A DNA stretch of 64,000 nucleotides from positions 434,001 through 498,000 of the forward strand of contig NZ_CP136336.1 of assembly GCF_032681285.1 (NCBI RefSeq). Direction: 5' to 3'. Made by a program: the position numbers and the translations under genes. Numbering within the stretch: position 1 is the first letter of the stretch; every line of letters begins with the position of its first letter. Shown here piece by piece: positions 37,008 to 47,081 of the stretch. Origin of the DNA: Piscinibacter gummiphilus. Its GTDB lineage: Bacteria; Pseudomonadota; Gammaproteobacteria; Burkholderiales; Burkholderiaceae_C. The notes under the pieces were generated by a model that saw only the letters and a list, made by a program, of their open reading frames with translations, was not told the DNA's origin and made no database searches.

Positions 37008-37376
37008 ATGGGCAAGAGCATCCTGATCGTCGACGACTCCGCCTCGGTGCGGCAGGTCGTGAGCATTGCGCTCAAACAAAAAGGCTATGACGTGATCGAG
37101 GGCAGCGACGGCAAGGACGCGCTCGCCAAGCTCACCGGCCAGAAGGTGCACCTCATCATCAGCGACGTGAACATGCCCAACATGGACGGCATCAGCCTGG
37201 TGAAGGCGGTGAAGGCCATGCCGGCCTACAAGTTCACCCCCATCGTGATGCTGACCACCGAGTCGCAGGAGGCCAAGAAGAAGGAAGGCCAGATGGCCGG
37301 CGCCAAGGCCTGGATCGTCAAGCCCTTCCGCCCCGACCAGCTGCTGGACGTGGTGCAGAAGCTCGTGCTGCCCTGA
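37008..37376 (+). CDS. cheY: CheY-like chemotaxis response regulator
   Basis: A 122-residue receiver domain: acidic pocket IVDDSASVRQ, phosphoacceptor Asp in IIISDVNMPNMDG (seen as LIISDVNMPNMDG), the Thr in MLTTES and the KPF lysine near the end. It lacks any output domain. It is expected to be phosphorylated by the CheA two genes downstream. Whether it binds the flagellar switch or acts as a phosphate sink cannot be seen. Confidence 0.88.
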   Translation: MGKSILIVDDSASVRQVVSIALKQKGYDVIEGSDGKDALAKLTGQKVHLIISDVNMPNMDGISLVKAVKAMPAYKFTPIVMLTTESQEAKKKEGQMAGAKAWIVKPFRPDQLLDVVQKLVLP

Positions 37377-37393
37377 CCGACGCGGGGGGCCAC

Positions 37394-37705
37394 ATGGCAT
37401 CGAAGAAGAAGACCGCCGCCGTGCAGACGCTGCGCATCGAAGGCGAATTCAGCATCTACCGCGCCGCCGAGCTCAAGCCGGTGATCCTGCAGGCCGTCGA
37501 GTCGTCGCCGGCGCTCGAGATCGACCTGTCCGGTGTCGCCGAGTTCGACACCGCCGGCGTGCAGCTCCTGCTGCTTGCCAAGCGCGTGGCCGCCGAGCGT
37601 GGCCACGAGCTGCGCCTCGTGCGCCACAGCGCCGTCGTCGTCGACGTGCTGCAGCTGCTCGACCTGGCCGCCCACTTCGGCGACCCGCTGGTCGTGGCGG
37701 CCTGA
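37394..37705 (+). CDS. STAS domain protein (anti-sigma factor antagonist-like)
   Basis: A 103-residue protein with a STAS fold: LRIEGEFSIYRAAELKPVIL and LEIDLSGVAEFDTAGVQLLL. The Thr of EFDTAG takes the place of the phosphorylated Ser in SpoIIAA. Its position between cheY and cheA implies a signalling role within the chemosensory pathway. No partner kinase or phosphatase of the SpoIIAB/SpoIIE type is present in the window. Confidence 0.82.
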   Translation: MASKKKTAAVQTLRIEGEFSIYRAAELKPVILQAVESSPALEIDLSGVAEFDTAGVQLLLLAKRVAAERGHELRLVRHSAVVVDVLQLLDLAAHFGDPLVVAA

Positions 37706-37729
37706 TCGCATCCCGAGGGAGAACACCAC

Positions 37730-39919
37730 ATGGACATGAACGACGCTCTGCAGACCTTCTTTGCAGAGAGCCGGGAGCTGCTCGACGACATGGAGGCCGC
37801 GCTGCTGGGCCTGCACCAGAGCGACGACCCCACCGAGACCGTCAACGCGATCTTCCGCGCCGCGCACACCATCAAGGGCTCGGCCGGCCTCTTCGGGCTC
37901 GACCCGCTGGTCGCCTTCACCCACGTGGCCGAAAGCGTGCTCGACGAAGTGCGCGACGGGCGCGTCGACATCGGCGAGGCGCTGGTCTCGCTGCTGCTGG
38001 CCTGCGCCGACCACCTGCGCTCGCTCGTCGACGCGGCCGAGGCCGACCCGGTGAATGCCGACGCCGCCCTCATCGCCCGCGGCGAGCCGCTGCTCGCGCA
38101 GCTGCGCACCTACCTCGCGCCCCGGCACGAAGTCGCCGAGGTCGAGGTGCCGGTCGAACGCCTTGCGTCCGCGCAGGCCGATGGTGACGACGCCTGGCAC
38201 ATCTCGCTGCGCTTCGGCCCCGACGTGCTGCGCAATGGCATGGACCCGCTGTCCTTCCTGCGCTACCTGGGCACGCTCGGCACGATCGTCGGCATCGTCA
38301 CGCTGCCCGAAGCGCTGCCCGCGGCCGACGAGATGGACCCGGAGTCCTGCTACCTCGGCTTCGAGATCGCGCTGCGCAGCAAGGCCGACAAGGCCACCAT
38401 TGAAAGCGTCTTCGACTTCGTGCTCGACGACTGCAAGCTCCTCATCGTGCCGCCGCGCAGCCGCATCGAGGAATACATCGCCGTGCTCAAGCAGATGCCC
38501 GACGAAGGTGTGCGCCTGGGCGAGATGCTGGTCAACGCCGGCACCGTGACCGCGCACGAGCTCGAAGCGGCGCTGCAACGCCAGGCCGACGTGCGCACCG
38601 CTGCCGCCGTGCTGGAGCCCACTGCCGCCACGCCGCTGCTGGGCGACATGCTGGTGCAGCAGGGCAGCGCCCCCGCCAACGTGGTGGAAGCCGCGCTCGA
38701 CAAGCAGAAGCGCGCCCGCGACAGCAAGGCCCAGGAAGGCCAGTCGATCCGCATCGACGCCGACAAGCTCGACCGCCTCATCAACCTCGTGGGCGAACTC
38801 ATCATCGCCTCGGCCGGCGCCAACCTGATCGCACGCGCCACCCGCAACGTCGAGCTGCAAGAGGCGCACTCGGTGCTCGGCAACCTGGTGGAAGAAGTGC
38901 GCGACAGCGCGCTGCAGCTGCGCATGGTGAAGATCGGCGGCACCTTCAGCCGCTTCCAGCGCGTGGTGCACGATGTCTCGCGCGAGCTGGGCAAGGACAT
39001 CGCCCTCGTCGTGAGCGGCGAAGACACCGAGCTCGACAAGACGGTGGTCGAGAAGATCGGCGACCCGCTCACGCACCTGGTGCGCAACTCGATGGACCAC
39101 GGCATCGAATCGCCCGAGCTGCGCGCCCAGCGCGGCAAGCCGGCGCGCGGCACCGTGAAGCTCAACGCGTACCACGACTCCGGCAGCATCGTGATCGAAG
39201 TCAGCGACGACGGCGGTGGCCTGAATCGCGACCGCATCCTCGCCAAGGCGGTGGAGCGCGGCCTGGTGGAGGCCGGCAAGACCTTGAGCGATGCCGAGAT
39301 CTACGACCTCGTGTTCGAACCGGGCTTCTCCACCGCCGAGAAGGTGACCAACCTCTCCGGCCGCGGCGTGGGCATGGACGTGGTCAAGCGCAACATCACC
39401 GCGCTGCGTGGCAGCGTGAGCATCGGCAGCGAGCTCGGCCGCGGCACCACCGTCACGGTGCGGCTGCCGCTCACGCTGGCCATCATCAACGGCTTCCAGA
39501 TCGGCGTGGGGCGCGCGGTGTTCGTGGTGCCGCTCGACGTGGTCGAGGAGTGCGTGGAGTTCAAGGACGACGGCGGCCAGCACGACTACGTGGACTTGCG
39601 CGGCCAGGTGCTGCCCTTCATCCGCATGCGCGAGTTCTTCGGTGTGAGCGGCCCCAGGAGTGCACGGCCCAACATCGTGGTGGTCAAGCACGCCGGCCTC
39701 AAGTTCGGGCTGGTGGTCGACACCCTGCTCGGCGAAGCGCAGACCGTCATCAAGCCGCTTTCCAAGATGTTCGGGCAGGTGCGCGGCATCAGCGGCTCTT
39801 CCATCCTGGGCAGCGGCGACGTGGCCCTCATCCTCGACGTGCCGGCGCTGGCCCAGCACGCTTCGCCCCCCGCTCGTGCCAGCACCTCGGCCCAGATCAC
39901 GGCAGCGTCCGCCGACTGA
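37730..39919 (+). CDS. cheA: Chemotaxis histidine kinase CheA
   Basis: A 729-residue histidine kinase. The P1 domain carries His46 in [16 protein letters not shown] central region (about 145-325) ends in two similar motifs, [20 protein letters not shown] (about 263) and [20 protein letters not shown] (about 303), which resemble the MshEN/GspE N-terminal repeat and replace a standard P2. Then come dimerisation and ATPase domains ([46 protein letters not shown]) and a CheW-like C-terminal domain (about 595-715). It passes phosphate to CheY and CheB. Confidence 0.94.
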   Translation: MDMNDALQTFFAESRELLDDMEAALLGLHQSDDPTETVNAIFRAAHTIKGSAGLFGLDPLVAFTHVAESVLDEVRDGRVDIGEALVSLLLACADHLRSLVDAAEADPVNADAALIARGEPLLAQLRTYLAPRHEVAEVEVPVERLASAQADGDDAWHISLRFGPDVLRNGMDPLSFLRYLGTLGTIVGIVTLPEALPAADEMDPESCYLGFEIALRSKADKATIESVFDFVLDDCKLLIVPPRSRIEEYIAVLKQMPDEGVRLGEMLVNAGTVTAHELEAALQRQADVRTAAAVLEPTAATPLLGDMLVQQGSAPANVVEAALDKQKRARDSKAQEGQSIRIDADKLDRLINLVGELIIASAGANLIARATRNVELQEAHSVLGNLVEEVRDSALQLRMVKIGGTFSRFQRVVHDVSRELGKDIALVVSGEDTELDKTVVEKIGDPLTHLVRNSMDHGIESPELRAQRGKPARGTVKLNAYHDSGSIVIEVSDDGGGLNRDRILAKAVERGLVEAGKTLSDAEIYDLVFEPGFSTAEKVTNLSGRGVGMDVVKRNITALRGSVSIGSELGRGTTVTVRLPLTLAIINGFQIGVGRAVFVVPLDVVEECVEFKDDGGQHDYVDLRGQVLPFIRMREFFGVSGPRSARPNIVVVKHAGLKFGLVVDTLLGEAQTVIKPLSKMFGQVRGISGSSILGSGDVALILDVPALAQHASPPARASTSAQITAASAD

Positions 39920-39951
39920 GCCCGATACGTGAAGCAAGGGAGATCCAAGAA

Positions 39952-41619
39952 ATGTTTTCCAACCTCAAGATCGGTGTGCGGCTGATTGCGGGCTTCGTGC
40001 TCGTGGCCAGCATCAGCGCCGTGGTGGGTGCCATCGGCATCAACAACACCGGCCGCATGAACGACATGGCCGAAGACATGTACAGCCGCGAGCTGATGGG
40101 GCTGTCGTACATCCAGGAAGCCAACGTCAAGCTGATCTACATCGGCCGCGCGCGCTCGAACTACCTGCTCGCCACGAGCCAGGCCGAGCGCGACAAGCAC
40201 CTGGAATCGATCAACAAGAACACCGTCTCGATGAAGGAGCAGATCGAGAAGGCCAAGCCGCTCTTCGTCACCGAGCGTGCGAAGGAGATCTTCGCCGCCT
40301 TCTCGACGCTCTCGGCCGAGTACGAGCGTGAGATGCAGCGTGCGCTCTCGATGGCCGCCACGCGCAAGCTGGCCGACCGCGACGAAGCGCTGAGCCAATC
40401 GCTGGAGGTCGTGCGCGAGAAGGCCAACAGGCTCGACGAGATGCTCGACGAACTGGTGGCGCAGAAGCAGGCGCGTGCCAAGAAGGCGTCGGAAGAAACC
40501 GAGGCGCTGTACCGCAGCAGCCGCCAGCTGATGCTGGGCGCGATCGGTGGCGGCGTGCTGCTGGGCGTCGTGCTCGGCTGGGCGATCAGCCGCAGCGTGA
40601 GCCGCCCGCTGGCCCGCGCCGTGGAGGCCGCCAACCGCCTGGCCGAAGGCGATCTGTCGGTCACGGTCGAGTCGACCAGCCGCGACGAGACCGGCCAGTT
40701 GCTGAGCGCCATGCAGAACATGATCGCCAAGCTCTCGGGCGTGGTGAACGAAGTCAAGAGCAGCGCCGAGGCGCTGGCCGGGGCCGCCGAAGAGGTGAGC
40801 GCCACGGCGCAATCGCTGTCGCAGGCGAGCAGCGAGCAGGCGGCGGGTGTGGAAGAGACGAGCGCCTCCATCGAGCAGATGACGGCCTCGATCTCGCAGA
40901 ACACCGACAACGCCAAGGTCACCGACGGCATGGCCACCAAGGCCTCCGCCGAAGCGGCCGAGGGCGGCGAGGCGGTGAAGGCGACCGTCAGCGCGATGAA
41001 GCAGATCGCCCAGAAGATCGGGATCATCGACGACATCGCCTACCAGACGAATCTGCTGGCGCTGAATGCCGCGATCGAGGCGGCGCGTGCGGGTGAGCAC
41101 GGCAAGGGCTTCGCGGTGGTGGCCGCCGAGGTGCGCAAGCTGGCCGAGCGCAGCCAGGTCGCCGCGCAGGAGATCGGCGACGTGGCCGGCTCCAGTGTGG
41201 AGCTGGCCGAGAAAGCGGGCCGCCTGCTCGACCAGATGGTGCCCAACATCAAGAAGACGAGCGACCTGGTGCAGGAGATCACCGCCGCCTCGGAAGAGCA
41301 GAGCTCCGGTGTCGCCCAGATCAATTCCGCCGTCGGCCAGCTGAGCCAGACCACGCAGCAAAACGCCAGCAGCTCGGAAGAACTCTCGGCCACGGCCGAG
41401 GAGATGAGCAGCCAGGCTGAACAGCTTCAGCAGACCATGGCCTTCTTCAAGGTCGCCGGCCACGGTGTGCCGGCTGCGTCTGCGCCCACCCCGCCTGCCC
41501 GCCGCAAGCCCTTGCGCCCGTCGCGTGAGACGCGGTCCGCCTCGGACCGCGGCCTCGCGCTCGGCGGCCTCGGCATGGCCGCCATGGCGGTCGATGAAAC
41601 CCAATTCGCGAAGTTCTAA
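39952..41619 (+). CDS. Methyl-accepting chemotaxis protein (transmembrane)
   Basis: A 555-residue classical chemoreceptor. Membrane helix 1 is at about residues 10-32 and helix 2 at about 193-212, enclosing a helical-bundle ligand domain of the 4HB type. A HAMP domain follows ([20 protein letters not shown]), then the cytoplasmic methylation and tip helices ([40 protein letters not shown]). The C-terminal tail is a linker ending ETQFAKF. A 217-bp stretch of its signalling region is identical to the soluble receptor downstream. Confidence 0.93.
   Translation: MFSNLKIGVRLIAGFVLVASISAVVGAIGINNTGRMNDMAEDMYSRELMGLSYIQEANVKLIYIGRARSNYLLATSQAERDKHLESINKNTVSMKEQIEKAKPLFVTERAKEIFAAFSTLSAEYEREMQRALSMAATRKLADRDEALSQSLEVVREKANRLDEMLDELVAQKQARAKKASEETEALYRSSRQLMLGAIGGGVLLGVVLGWAISRSVSRPLARAVEAANRLAEGDLSVTVESTSRDETGQLLSAMQNMIAKLSGVVNEVKSSAEALAGAAEEVSATAQSLSQASSEQAAGVEETSASIEQMTASISQNTDNAKVTDGMATKASAEAAEGGEAVKATVSAMKQIAQKIGIIDDIAYQTNLLALNAAIEAARAGEHGKGFAVVAAEVRKLAERSQVAAQEIGDVAGSSVELAEKAGRLLDQMVPNIKKTSDLVQEITAASEEQSSGVAQINSAVGQLSQTTQQNASSSEELSATAEEMSSQAEQLQQTMAFFKVAGHGVPAASAPTPPARRKPLRPSRETRSASDRGLALGGLGMAAMAVDETQFAKF
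40856..41072 (+). repeat. 217-bp tract identical to 45487-45703 (copy 1)
   Basis: This part of the first receptor gene matches positions 45487-45703 of the soluble receptor gene base for base, including third-codon positions. It covers the adaptation and tip helices of the signalling domain. Just downstream the first gene is instead closer to the second receptor, so the tracts form a mosaic that suggests gene conversion. Confidence 0.85.
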
Positions 41620-41632
41620 GGAGCGTCAGACC

Positions 41633-42175
41633 ATGAATGCAATGGTGGAAGTCGAAGCCCAGGCGGTTGCCGCCGCGGCCGTGACCCGCAAGGCCGCCGA
41701 AGCCGGCCAGTACCTCACCTTCGTGCTCGGAGGCGAGGCGTATGCCATCGGCATCCTCGCGATCAAGGAAATCATCGAGTACCACGAGCTGACCGAAGTG
41801 CCGATGATGCCGGCCTGCGTGCGCGGGGTCATCAACCTGCGCGGCGCGGTGGTGCCGGTGGTCGACCTGCAGGCGCGCTTCGGGCGCAAGACGGGCGAGG
41901 TGACCAAGCGCACCTGCATCGTGATCGTGGAAGTGGCCTCGCAGGGCGAGCGCCAGGTGATCGGCGTCGTGGTCGACGCGGTCAGCGAGGTGCTGGACAT
42001 CGAGGCTTCGGCCATCGAGCCGGCGCCGAGTTTCGGGGCGGGCATCCGCACCGATTTCATTCAAGGCATGGGCAAGGTGCGCGGCAAGTTCGTGATCCTG
42101 CTCGATGTCGATCGGGTGCTGTCGTTGAACGACCTCAGCGCCATGTCGGGCGCTCTCGGTGCCACGCAAGACTGA
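41633..42175 (+). CDS. cheW: Chemotaxis adaptor CheW
   Basis: A 180-residue scaffold protein. The CheW domain includes QYLTFVLGGEAYAIGILAIK, then VPMMPACVRGVINLRGAVVP and GVVVDAVSEVLDI. It links receptors to CheA. The start is ATG 41633 with a strong AAGGAGCG site. It lies between two receptor genes in the operon. Confidence 0.93.
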   Translation: MNAMVEVEAQAVAAAAVTRKAAEAGQYLTFVLGGEAYAIGILAIKEIIEYHELTEVPMMPACVRGVINLRGAVVPVVDLQARFGRKTGEVTKRTCIVIVEVASQGERQVIGVVVDAVSEVLDIEASAIEPAPSFGAGIRTDFIQGMGKVRGKFVILLDVDRVLSLNDLSAMSGALGATQD

Positions 42176-42233
42176 ACCGGGCTTCGGTGGCAGGTCGCAA
42201 CTCCAATCACACGTCTTTCAAGTGAGCGCATAA

Positions 42234-44174
42234 ATGAACTGGTTCTCTCGCCTCAAGCTGGCGCACAAGCTCTCGATCACCTTCCTCGTCTGCTCGGTGC
42301 TGACCGCGGCCGTGGGGGTGTACGGCCTCACCCGCATGAGCCTCCTGGGCGACATGCTGAGCTACACCTACGAGAACAACGTGGTCTGCCTGCAGCAGAT
42401 CGGCGAGGCACAGATCCGCCTGTCGTCCCACGCACGCTCGTATGTGCGCCTGCTGTCGATGAAGAAGGCGGAAGACATGAAGTCGACCGTCGATCGCGCC
42501 AAGGGCCACATGGACAAGTTCCACAAGTCCATCGAGGCCTACCGCGCCACCACGCTGAGCGCGAAGGAAGCGGCGATCCAGAAGGAGCTCGACGCGCAGT
42601 TGCCCGTCTACCTTGGCTACATGGAAAAGGTCTACCAGCTGGCGGCGGCCGGCAAGATCGAAGAAGGTGTGGAGCTTTCGAATGGCGCGGCCCGCAAGGC
42701 GACCGACGACATGGAAAAGATCATGGACCGCGCGGTCGAGGAGCTGAGCGCGCAGGCGAAGGCGTCCAACGATCAGGGCGCCGCGACCCTCGCGCAGGCC
42801 AAGCTCATCACCACCACCGTGGTGGTGGTCTCGGTGCTGCTGGCCATCGGCCTGGGCCTCTTCGTCACGCGCCTCATCACCCGCCAACTCGGCGGTGAGC
42901 CCGACTACGCGGCCCGGCTGCTCACGCAGGTCGCCCACGGCGACCTCTCGGTGCAGGTGGAGACGCGTGCCAGCGACGACAGCAGCATGCTCTTCGCCGT
43001 CAAGCAGATGGTGGGGCGCCTGCAGCAGGTGATCTCGGGCCAGCGCCAGGTGGTCGAAGCGGCCAACCGCGGCAACTTCGATGCGCGCGTCGACCTGAAC
43101 GGCCTGGAAGGCTTCCAGAAGGAAATGGGCGAAGGCCTGAACCAGCTGGTGACGACCACCGGACAGAGCATCGACGACGTGGTGCGCGTGATGGGGGCGA
43201 TGTCCGAAGGCGACCTCACGCAGACCATCGACAAGGACTACGACGGCGCCTTCGGCCAGATGAAGGAATACGTCAACAACACCGTGGGCAAGCTCTCGCA
43301 GGTGGTGCAGGAAGTCAACAGCAGCGCCGAGGCGCTGGCCGGGGCCTCCGAAGAGGTGAGCGCCACCGCGCAGTCGCTGTCGCAAGCGAGCAGCGAGCAG
43401 GCGGCGGGTGTGGAAGAGACGAGTGCGTCCATCGAGCAGATGACGGCCTCGATCTCGCAGAACACCGACAACGCCAAGGTCACCGACGGCATGGCCACCA
43501 AGGCCGCGGCCGAAGCGGCCGAAGGTGGCGAGGCGGTGAAGTCGACGGTGGTCGCGATGAAGCAGATCGCCCAGAAGATCGGGATCATCGACGACATCGC
43601 CTACCAGACGAACCTGCTGGCGCTGAACGCTGCGATCGAAGCGGCGCGTGCCGGCGAGCACGGCAAGGGCTTCGCGGTGGTGGCCGCCGAGGTGCGCAAG
43701 CTGGCCGAGCGCAGCCAGGTCGCCGCGCAGGAGATCGGCAACGTGGCCAGTTCCAGCGTCGAGCTGGCCGAGAAGGCGGGCCGCCTGCTCGACCAGATGG
43801 TGCCCAACATCAAGAAGACGAGCGACCTGGTGCAGGAGATCACTGCCGCGTCGGAAGAGCAGTCGTCCGGCGTGTCGCAGATCAACTCGGCCGTGAGCCA
43901 GCTGAGCCAGACCACGCAGCACAACGCCAGCAGCTCCGAAGAGCTGGCCGCCACCGCCGAAGAGATGAGCGGCCAGGCCGAGCAGTTGCAGCAGACGATG
44001 TCGTTCTTCAAGGTGTCGTCCGGTGCGGTGCGCGTTGCGGCCCGGCCGGTGGCTGCGCCAGTGGCCGCCCCCGCGCCGCGCCGCGCCAAGGCGCCCGTGC
44101 GCGGCCGTGAATCCAAGGCCGCCAGCGCACTCGCGATGGCGGAAGTCGACGAAGCACATTTCGCCAAGTTCTGA
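42234..44174 (+). CDS. Methyl-accepting chemotaxis protein with extended HAMP region
   Basis: A 646-residue transmembrane receptor. Membrane helix 1 is at about 10-32 and helix 2 at about 190-213, with a helical ligand domain between. After the membrane there are three HAMP-like units (around [38 protein letters not shown]) before the signalling domain ([20 protein letters not shown]). The C terminus ends DEAHFAKF after an Ala/Pro-rich linker. No distinct ribosome site is obvious before the start. Confidence 0.92.
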   Translation: MNWFSRLKLAHKLSITFLVCSVLTAAVGVYGLTRMSLLGDMLSYTYENNVVCLQQIGEAQIRLSSHARSYVRLLSMKKAEDMKSTVDRAKGHMDKFHKSIEAYRATTLSAKEAAIQKELDAQLPVYLGYMEKVYQLAAAGKIEEGVELSNGAARKATDDMEKIMDRAVEELSAQAKASNDQGAATLAQAKLITTTVVVVSVLLAIGLGLFVTRLITRQLGGEPDYAARLLTQVAHGDLSVQVETRASDDSSMLFAVKQMVGRLQQVISGQRQVVEAANRGNFDARVDLNGLEGFQKEMGEGLNQLVTTTGQSIDDVVRVMGAMSEGDLTQTIDKDYDGAFGQMKEYVNNTVGKLSQVVQEVNSSAEALAGASEEVSATAQSLSQASSEQAAGVEETSASIEQMTASISQNTDNAKVTDGMATKAAAEAAEGGEAVKSTVVAMKQIAQKIGIIDDIAYQTNLLALNAAIEAARAGEHGKGFAVVAAEVRKLAERSQVAAQEIGNVASSSVELAEKAGRLLDQMVPNIKKTSDLVQEITAASEEQSSGVSQINSAVSQLSQTTQHNASSSEELAATAEEMSGQAEQLQQTMSFFKVSSGAVRVAARPVAAPVAAPAPRRAKAPVRGRESKAASALAMAEVDEAHFAKF

Positions 44175-44231
44175 GGGTGCCTCAGCAGTCCATCAGCTAG
44201 CAGTACAGCAGTACGGTAGGGAGAGAAGACC

Positions 44232-46253
44232 ATGTTGCAGATCAAGACCCAGGGCCGCGTCCGCGAGGAAGAAGCGGCCTACGCCGAGTTGATCGATGCA
44301 CGCTTCAACCAGGTGCTGGCGGCCGCGGCCGACGGCGACCTGTCGAAGCGTCTCGATGCACATGCCCTGCCGGCGCCGCTGCGCTCGGGCGCGGAGTCGA
44401 TCAACAAGCTGCTGCGCAGCGTGCAGGCCCTGCGCGAAGACCTGCTGCGCATGCATGCCGAGCACACGCGTGGCGACATCGACGTGGTGATCGACCCGCA
44501 TCGCCATGCCGGCGAGCTGCGCGAGATGGCCGTGGGCGTGAACGACCTCGTCAATGCGCACATCGCGGTGAAGAAGCTCGCGATGGGCGTGGTGGCCGAG
44601 TTCGGCCGCGGCAACTTCGAGGCGCCGCTGGCACCGCTGCCAGGCAAGAAGGCGTTCATCAACGACACCATCGAGAAGGTGCGCGGCAACCTGAAGGGGC
44701 TGATCGCCGAGATGAACCACATGTCGGGCGAGCATGAGAAGGGCGACATCGACGTGGCGATCGACACCCAGCGCTTCGACGGCGACTTCCGTGTGATGGC
44801 GCGCGGCGTCAACGAGATGGTGGCAGCGCACATCGCGGTGAAGAAGCTCGCGATGGGTGTGATCGCGGAGTTCGGCCGCGGCAACTTCGAAGCGCCGCTG
44901 GCGCAACTGCCCGGCAAGAAGGCGTTCATCAACGACACCATCGAGAAGGTGCGCGGCAACCTGAAGGGGCTGATCGCCGAGATGAACCGCATGTCGAGCG
45001 AGCATGAGAAGGGTGACATCGACGTCGTGATCGACGTCAACCGCTTCGACGGCGACTTCCGCACCATGGCGATGGGCGTGAACGACATGGTCAATGCGCA
45101 CATCGGGGTGAAGAAGCTCGCGATGGGCGTGGTGGCCGAGTTCGGCCGTGGCAACTTCGAAGCGCCGATGCCGCAGCTGCCCGGCAAGAAGGCCTTCATC
45201 AACCAGATCATCGAGCAGGCACGCGGCAACCTGCGCAGCGTGCGCGACGTGGTCGAGCTGATGGGCGCGATGGCCGAGGGCGACCTCACACGCCAGGTCG
45301 AGGGTGAGTACCAGGGCACCTTTGCCGACCTGCAGCGCTACGTGAACGCGATGGTCGACAAGCTCTCCGAGGTGGTGGGCGAGGTGAATGGCGGCGCCGA
45401 GGCGCTGGCCGGTGCCGCCGAGGAGGTGAGCGCCACCGCGCAGTCGCTGTCGCAAGCCAGCAGCGAGCAGGCCGCCGGGGTGGAGCAGACGAGCGCCTCC
45501 ATCGAGCAGATGACGGCCTCGATCTCGCAGAACACCGACAACGCCAAGGTCACCGACGGCATGGCCACCAAGGCCTCCGCCGAAGCGGCCGAGGGCGGCG
45601 AGGCGGTGAAGGCGACCGTCAGCGCGATGAAGCAGATCGCCCAGAAGATCGGGATCATCGACGACATCGCCTACCAGACGAATCTGCTGGCGCTGAATGC
45701 CGCCATCGAAGCCGCCCGTGCCGGCGAGCACGGCAAGGGCTTCGCGGTGGTGGCGGCCGAGGTGCGCAAGCTGGCCGAGCGCAGCCAGGTGGCGGCGCAG
45801 GAGATCGGCGCGGTCGCCGGGTCCAGCGTCGAACTGGCCGAGAAGGCCGGTCGCCTGCTCGACCAGATGGTGCCCAACATCAAGAAGACGAGCGACCTGG
45901 TGCAGGAGATCACTGCTGCGTCGGAAGAGCAATCGTCGGGCGTGGCCCAGATCAACTCGGCCGTGATCCAGCTCAACCAGACCACGCAGCAGAACGCCAG
46001 CAGTTCCGAAGAGCTGGCCGCCACCGCCGAAGAGATGAGCGGCCAGGCGGAGCAACTGCAGCAGACGATGTCGTTCTTCCGCCTGAGCAGCGTCGAGGCC
46101 GCACCGGCCCGTCCGCCGGCGCGTGCGAAGGGTGGTGCTGCGCGCCCGGCGCCTGCTGCACGCAAGGGGGAACGCAAGAACGGCAGCGACCTTGCCAAGG
46201 CCAATGGCTTCAGCCTTGCGCCGCCCGACGAAACCCAGTTCACCCGCTATTGA
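44232..46253 (+). CDS. Soluble poly-HAMP methyl-accepting chemotaxis protein
   Basis: A 673-residue receptor with no membrane segment and no sensor domain that I recognise, so it should be cytosolic. The N-terminal ~380 residues contain about eight HAMP-like units in alternating GRGNFEAPL and EKGDIDV types; three tandem 90-residue blocks begin near residues 110, 200 and 290. The signalling domain follows ([20 protein letters not shown]), and the tail ends DETQFTRY. Poly-HAMP receptors such as Aer2 use stacked HAMPs for signal relay. Here no heme or PAS domain is visible, so the input is unknown. Confidence 0.9.
   Translation: MLQIKTQGRVREEEAAYAELIDARFNQVLAAAADGDLSKRLDAHALPAPLRSGAESINKLLRSVQALREDLLRMHAEHTRGDIDVVIDPHRHAGELREMAVGVNDLVNAHIAVKKLAMGVVAEFGRGNFEAPLAPLPGKKAFINDTIEKVRGNLKGLIAEMNHMSGEHEKGDIDVAIDTQRFDGDFRVMARGVNEMVAAHIAVKKLAMGVIAEFGRGNFEAPLAQLPGKKAFINDTIEKVRGNLKGLIAEMNRMSSEHEKGDIDVVIDVNRFDGDFRTMAMGVNDMVNAHIGVKKLAMGVVAEFGRGNFEAPMPQLPGKKAFINQIIEQARGNLRSVRDVVELMGAMAEGDLTRQVEGEYQGTFADLQRYVNAMVDKLSEVVGEVNGGAEALAGAAEEVSATAQSLSQASSEQAAGVEQTSASIEQMTASISQNTDNAKVTDGMATKASAEAAEGGEAVKATVSAMKQIAQKIGIIDDIAYQTNLLALNAAIEAARAGEHGKGFAVVAAEVRKLAERSQVAAQEIGAVAGSSVELAEKAGRLLDQMVPNIKKTSDLVQEITAASEEQSSGVAQINSAVIQLNQTTQQNASSSEELAATAEEMSGQAEQLQQTMSFFRLSSVEAAPARPPARAKGGAARPAPAARKGERKNGSDLAKANGFSLAPPDETQFTRY
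44559..45368 (+). repeat. Three tandem 270-bp repeats within the poly-HAMP receptor gene
   Basis: The units start at 44559, 44829 and 45099, each encoding 90 residues beginning HI(A/G)VKKLAMGV. Units 1 and 2 are nearly identical over long stretches (GGCAAGAAGGCGTTCATCAA onward for about 75 bases). Unit 3 diverges after its first third, where it joins the last HAMP and the signalling domain. The perfect 270-bp period suggests recent internal duplication, prone to copy-number change. Confidence 0.85.
45487..45703 (+). repeat. 217-bp tract identical to 40856-41072 (copy 2)
   Basis: This lies in the signalling domain of the soluble receptor and is identical to the first receptor gene, including silent sites. 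The flanks differ between the two genes. Confidence 0.85.
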
Positions 46254-46283
46254 TTCCGAGCGGCACGATCGCCGCCCCGCGCC

Positions 46284-47081
46284 ATGCACGTCATCACCGA
46301 CACCGAGTTCGGCCACTTCCAGCGCTTCATCTACGACGCGGCAGGCATCAGCCTCTCGCCGGGCAAGAAAGCACTGGTGAGCGGCCGCCTGGCCAAGCGG
46401 CTGCAGGCCCGCCAGCTGCAGAGCTTCTCCGACTACTTCAAGCTGCTCAAAGGCGGCGATGCCGGTGAAGTGCAGATGGCGGTGGACCTGCTCACCACCA
46501 ACGAGACCTACTTCTTCCGCGAGCCCAAGCACTTCGAGCTGCTGCGTGCGCTGGCGCAGCAGCATCGCGGGCGCGGCCAGCCGCTGCGCGTGTGGAGCGC
46601 AGCCTGCTCCAGTGGCGAAGAGCCGTACAGCATTGCGATGGTCTTGGCCGATGTGATCGGCGAGACGGGCTGGGAGCTCATCGGCTCCGACATCAGCACC
46701 CGCGTGCTGGAGCGCTCGCGCCTCGGCCACTATCCGCTGGAGCGCACGCGGCACATCCCGCCGAGCTACCTCAAGCGCTTCTGCCTGCGCGGCGTGGGCG
46801 AGCAAGACGGCACGCTGCTCGTCGAGCGCTCGCTGCGCCAGAAGGTGCAGTTCCGCCAGATCAACCTCAACGAGCCGCTGCCCCACACGCAGCCGTTCGA
46901 CGTGATCTTCCTGCGCAACGTGATGATCTATTTCAACGCCGAGACCAAGCGTCAGGTGGTCGCGCGCATCGTGGCGCAGCTCAAGCCCGGCGGCTACTTC
47001 CTGATCGGCCACTCCGAGAGCTTGAACGACATCAGCAACGCGGTGGTGCCGGTGGCGCCGTCGATCTACCGCAAGCCGTGA
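46284..47081 (+). CDS. cheR: Chemotaxis protein methyltransferase CheR
   Basis: A 265-residue SAM-dependent methyltransferase. The N-terminal helical domain is followed by the catalytic domain with VWSAACSSGEEPYSIAMVL (SAM binding) and VIFLRNVMIYF. It methylates receptor glutamates for adaptation. Its stop overlaps the cheD start (TGATG). No TPR domain is fused, so it is probably the operon's housekeeping CheR. Confidence 0.94.
   Translation: MHVITDTEFGHFQRFIYDAAGISLSPGKKALVSGRLAKRLQARQLQSFSDYFKLLKGGDAGEVQMAVDLLTTNETYFFREPKHFELLRALAQQHRGRGQPLRVWSAACSSGEEPYSIAMVLADVIGETGWELIGSDISTRVLERSRLGHYPLERTRHIPPSYLKRFCLRGVGEQDGTLLVERSLRQKVQFRQINLNEPLPHTQPFDVIFLRNVMIYFNAETKRQVVARIVAQLKPGGYFLIGHSESLNDISNAVVPVAPSIYRKP

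Noticed and set aside
37226..39937. 903-residue minus-strand frame opposite cheA
   Set aside because: The cheA frame is fully diagnostic; the minus frame is low-complexity and lacks motifs.
44193..47012. 939-residue minus-strand frame opposite the poly-HAMP receptor
   Set aside because: It is a repetitive shadow of the receptor repeats with no protein family match.
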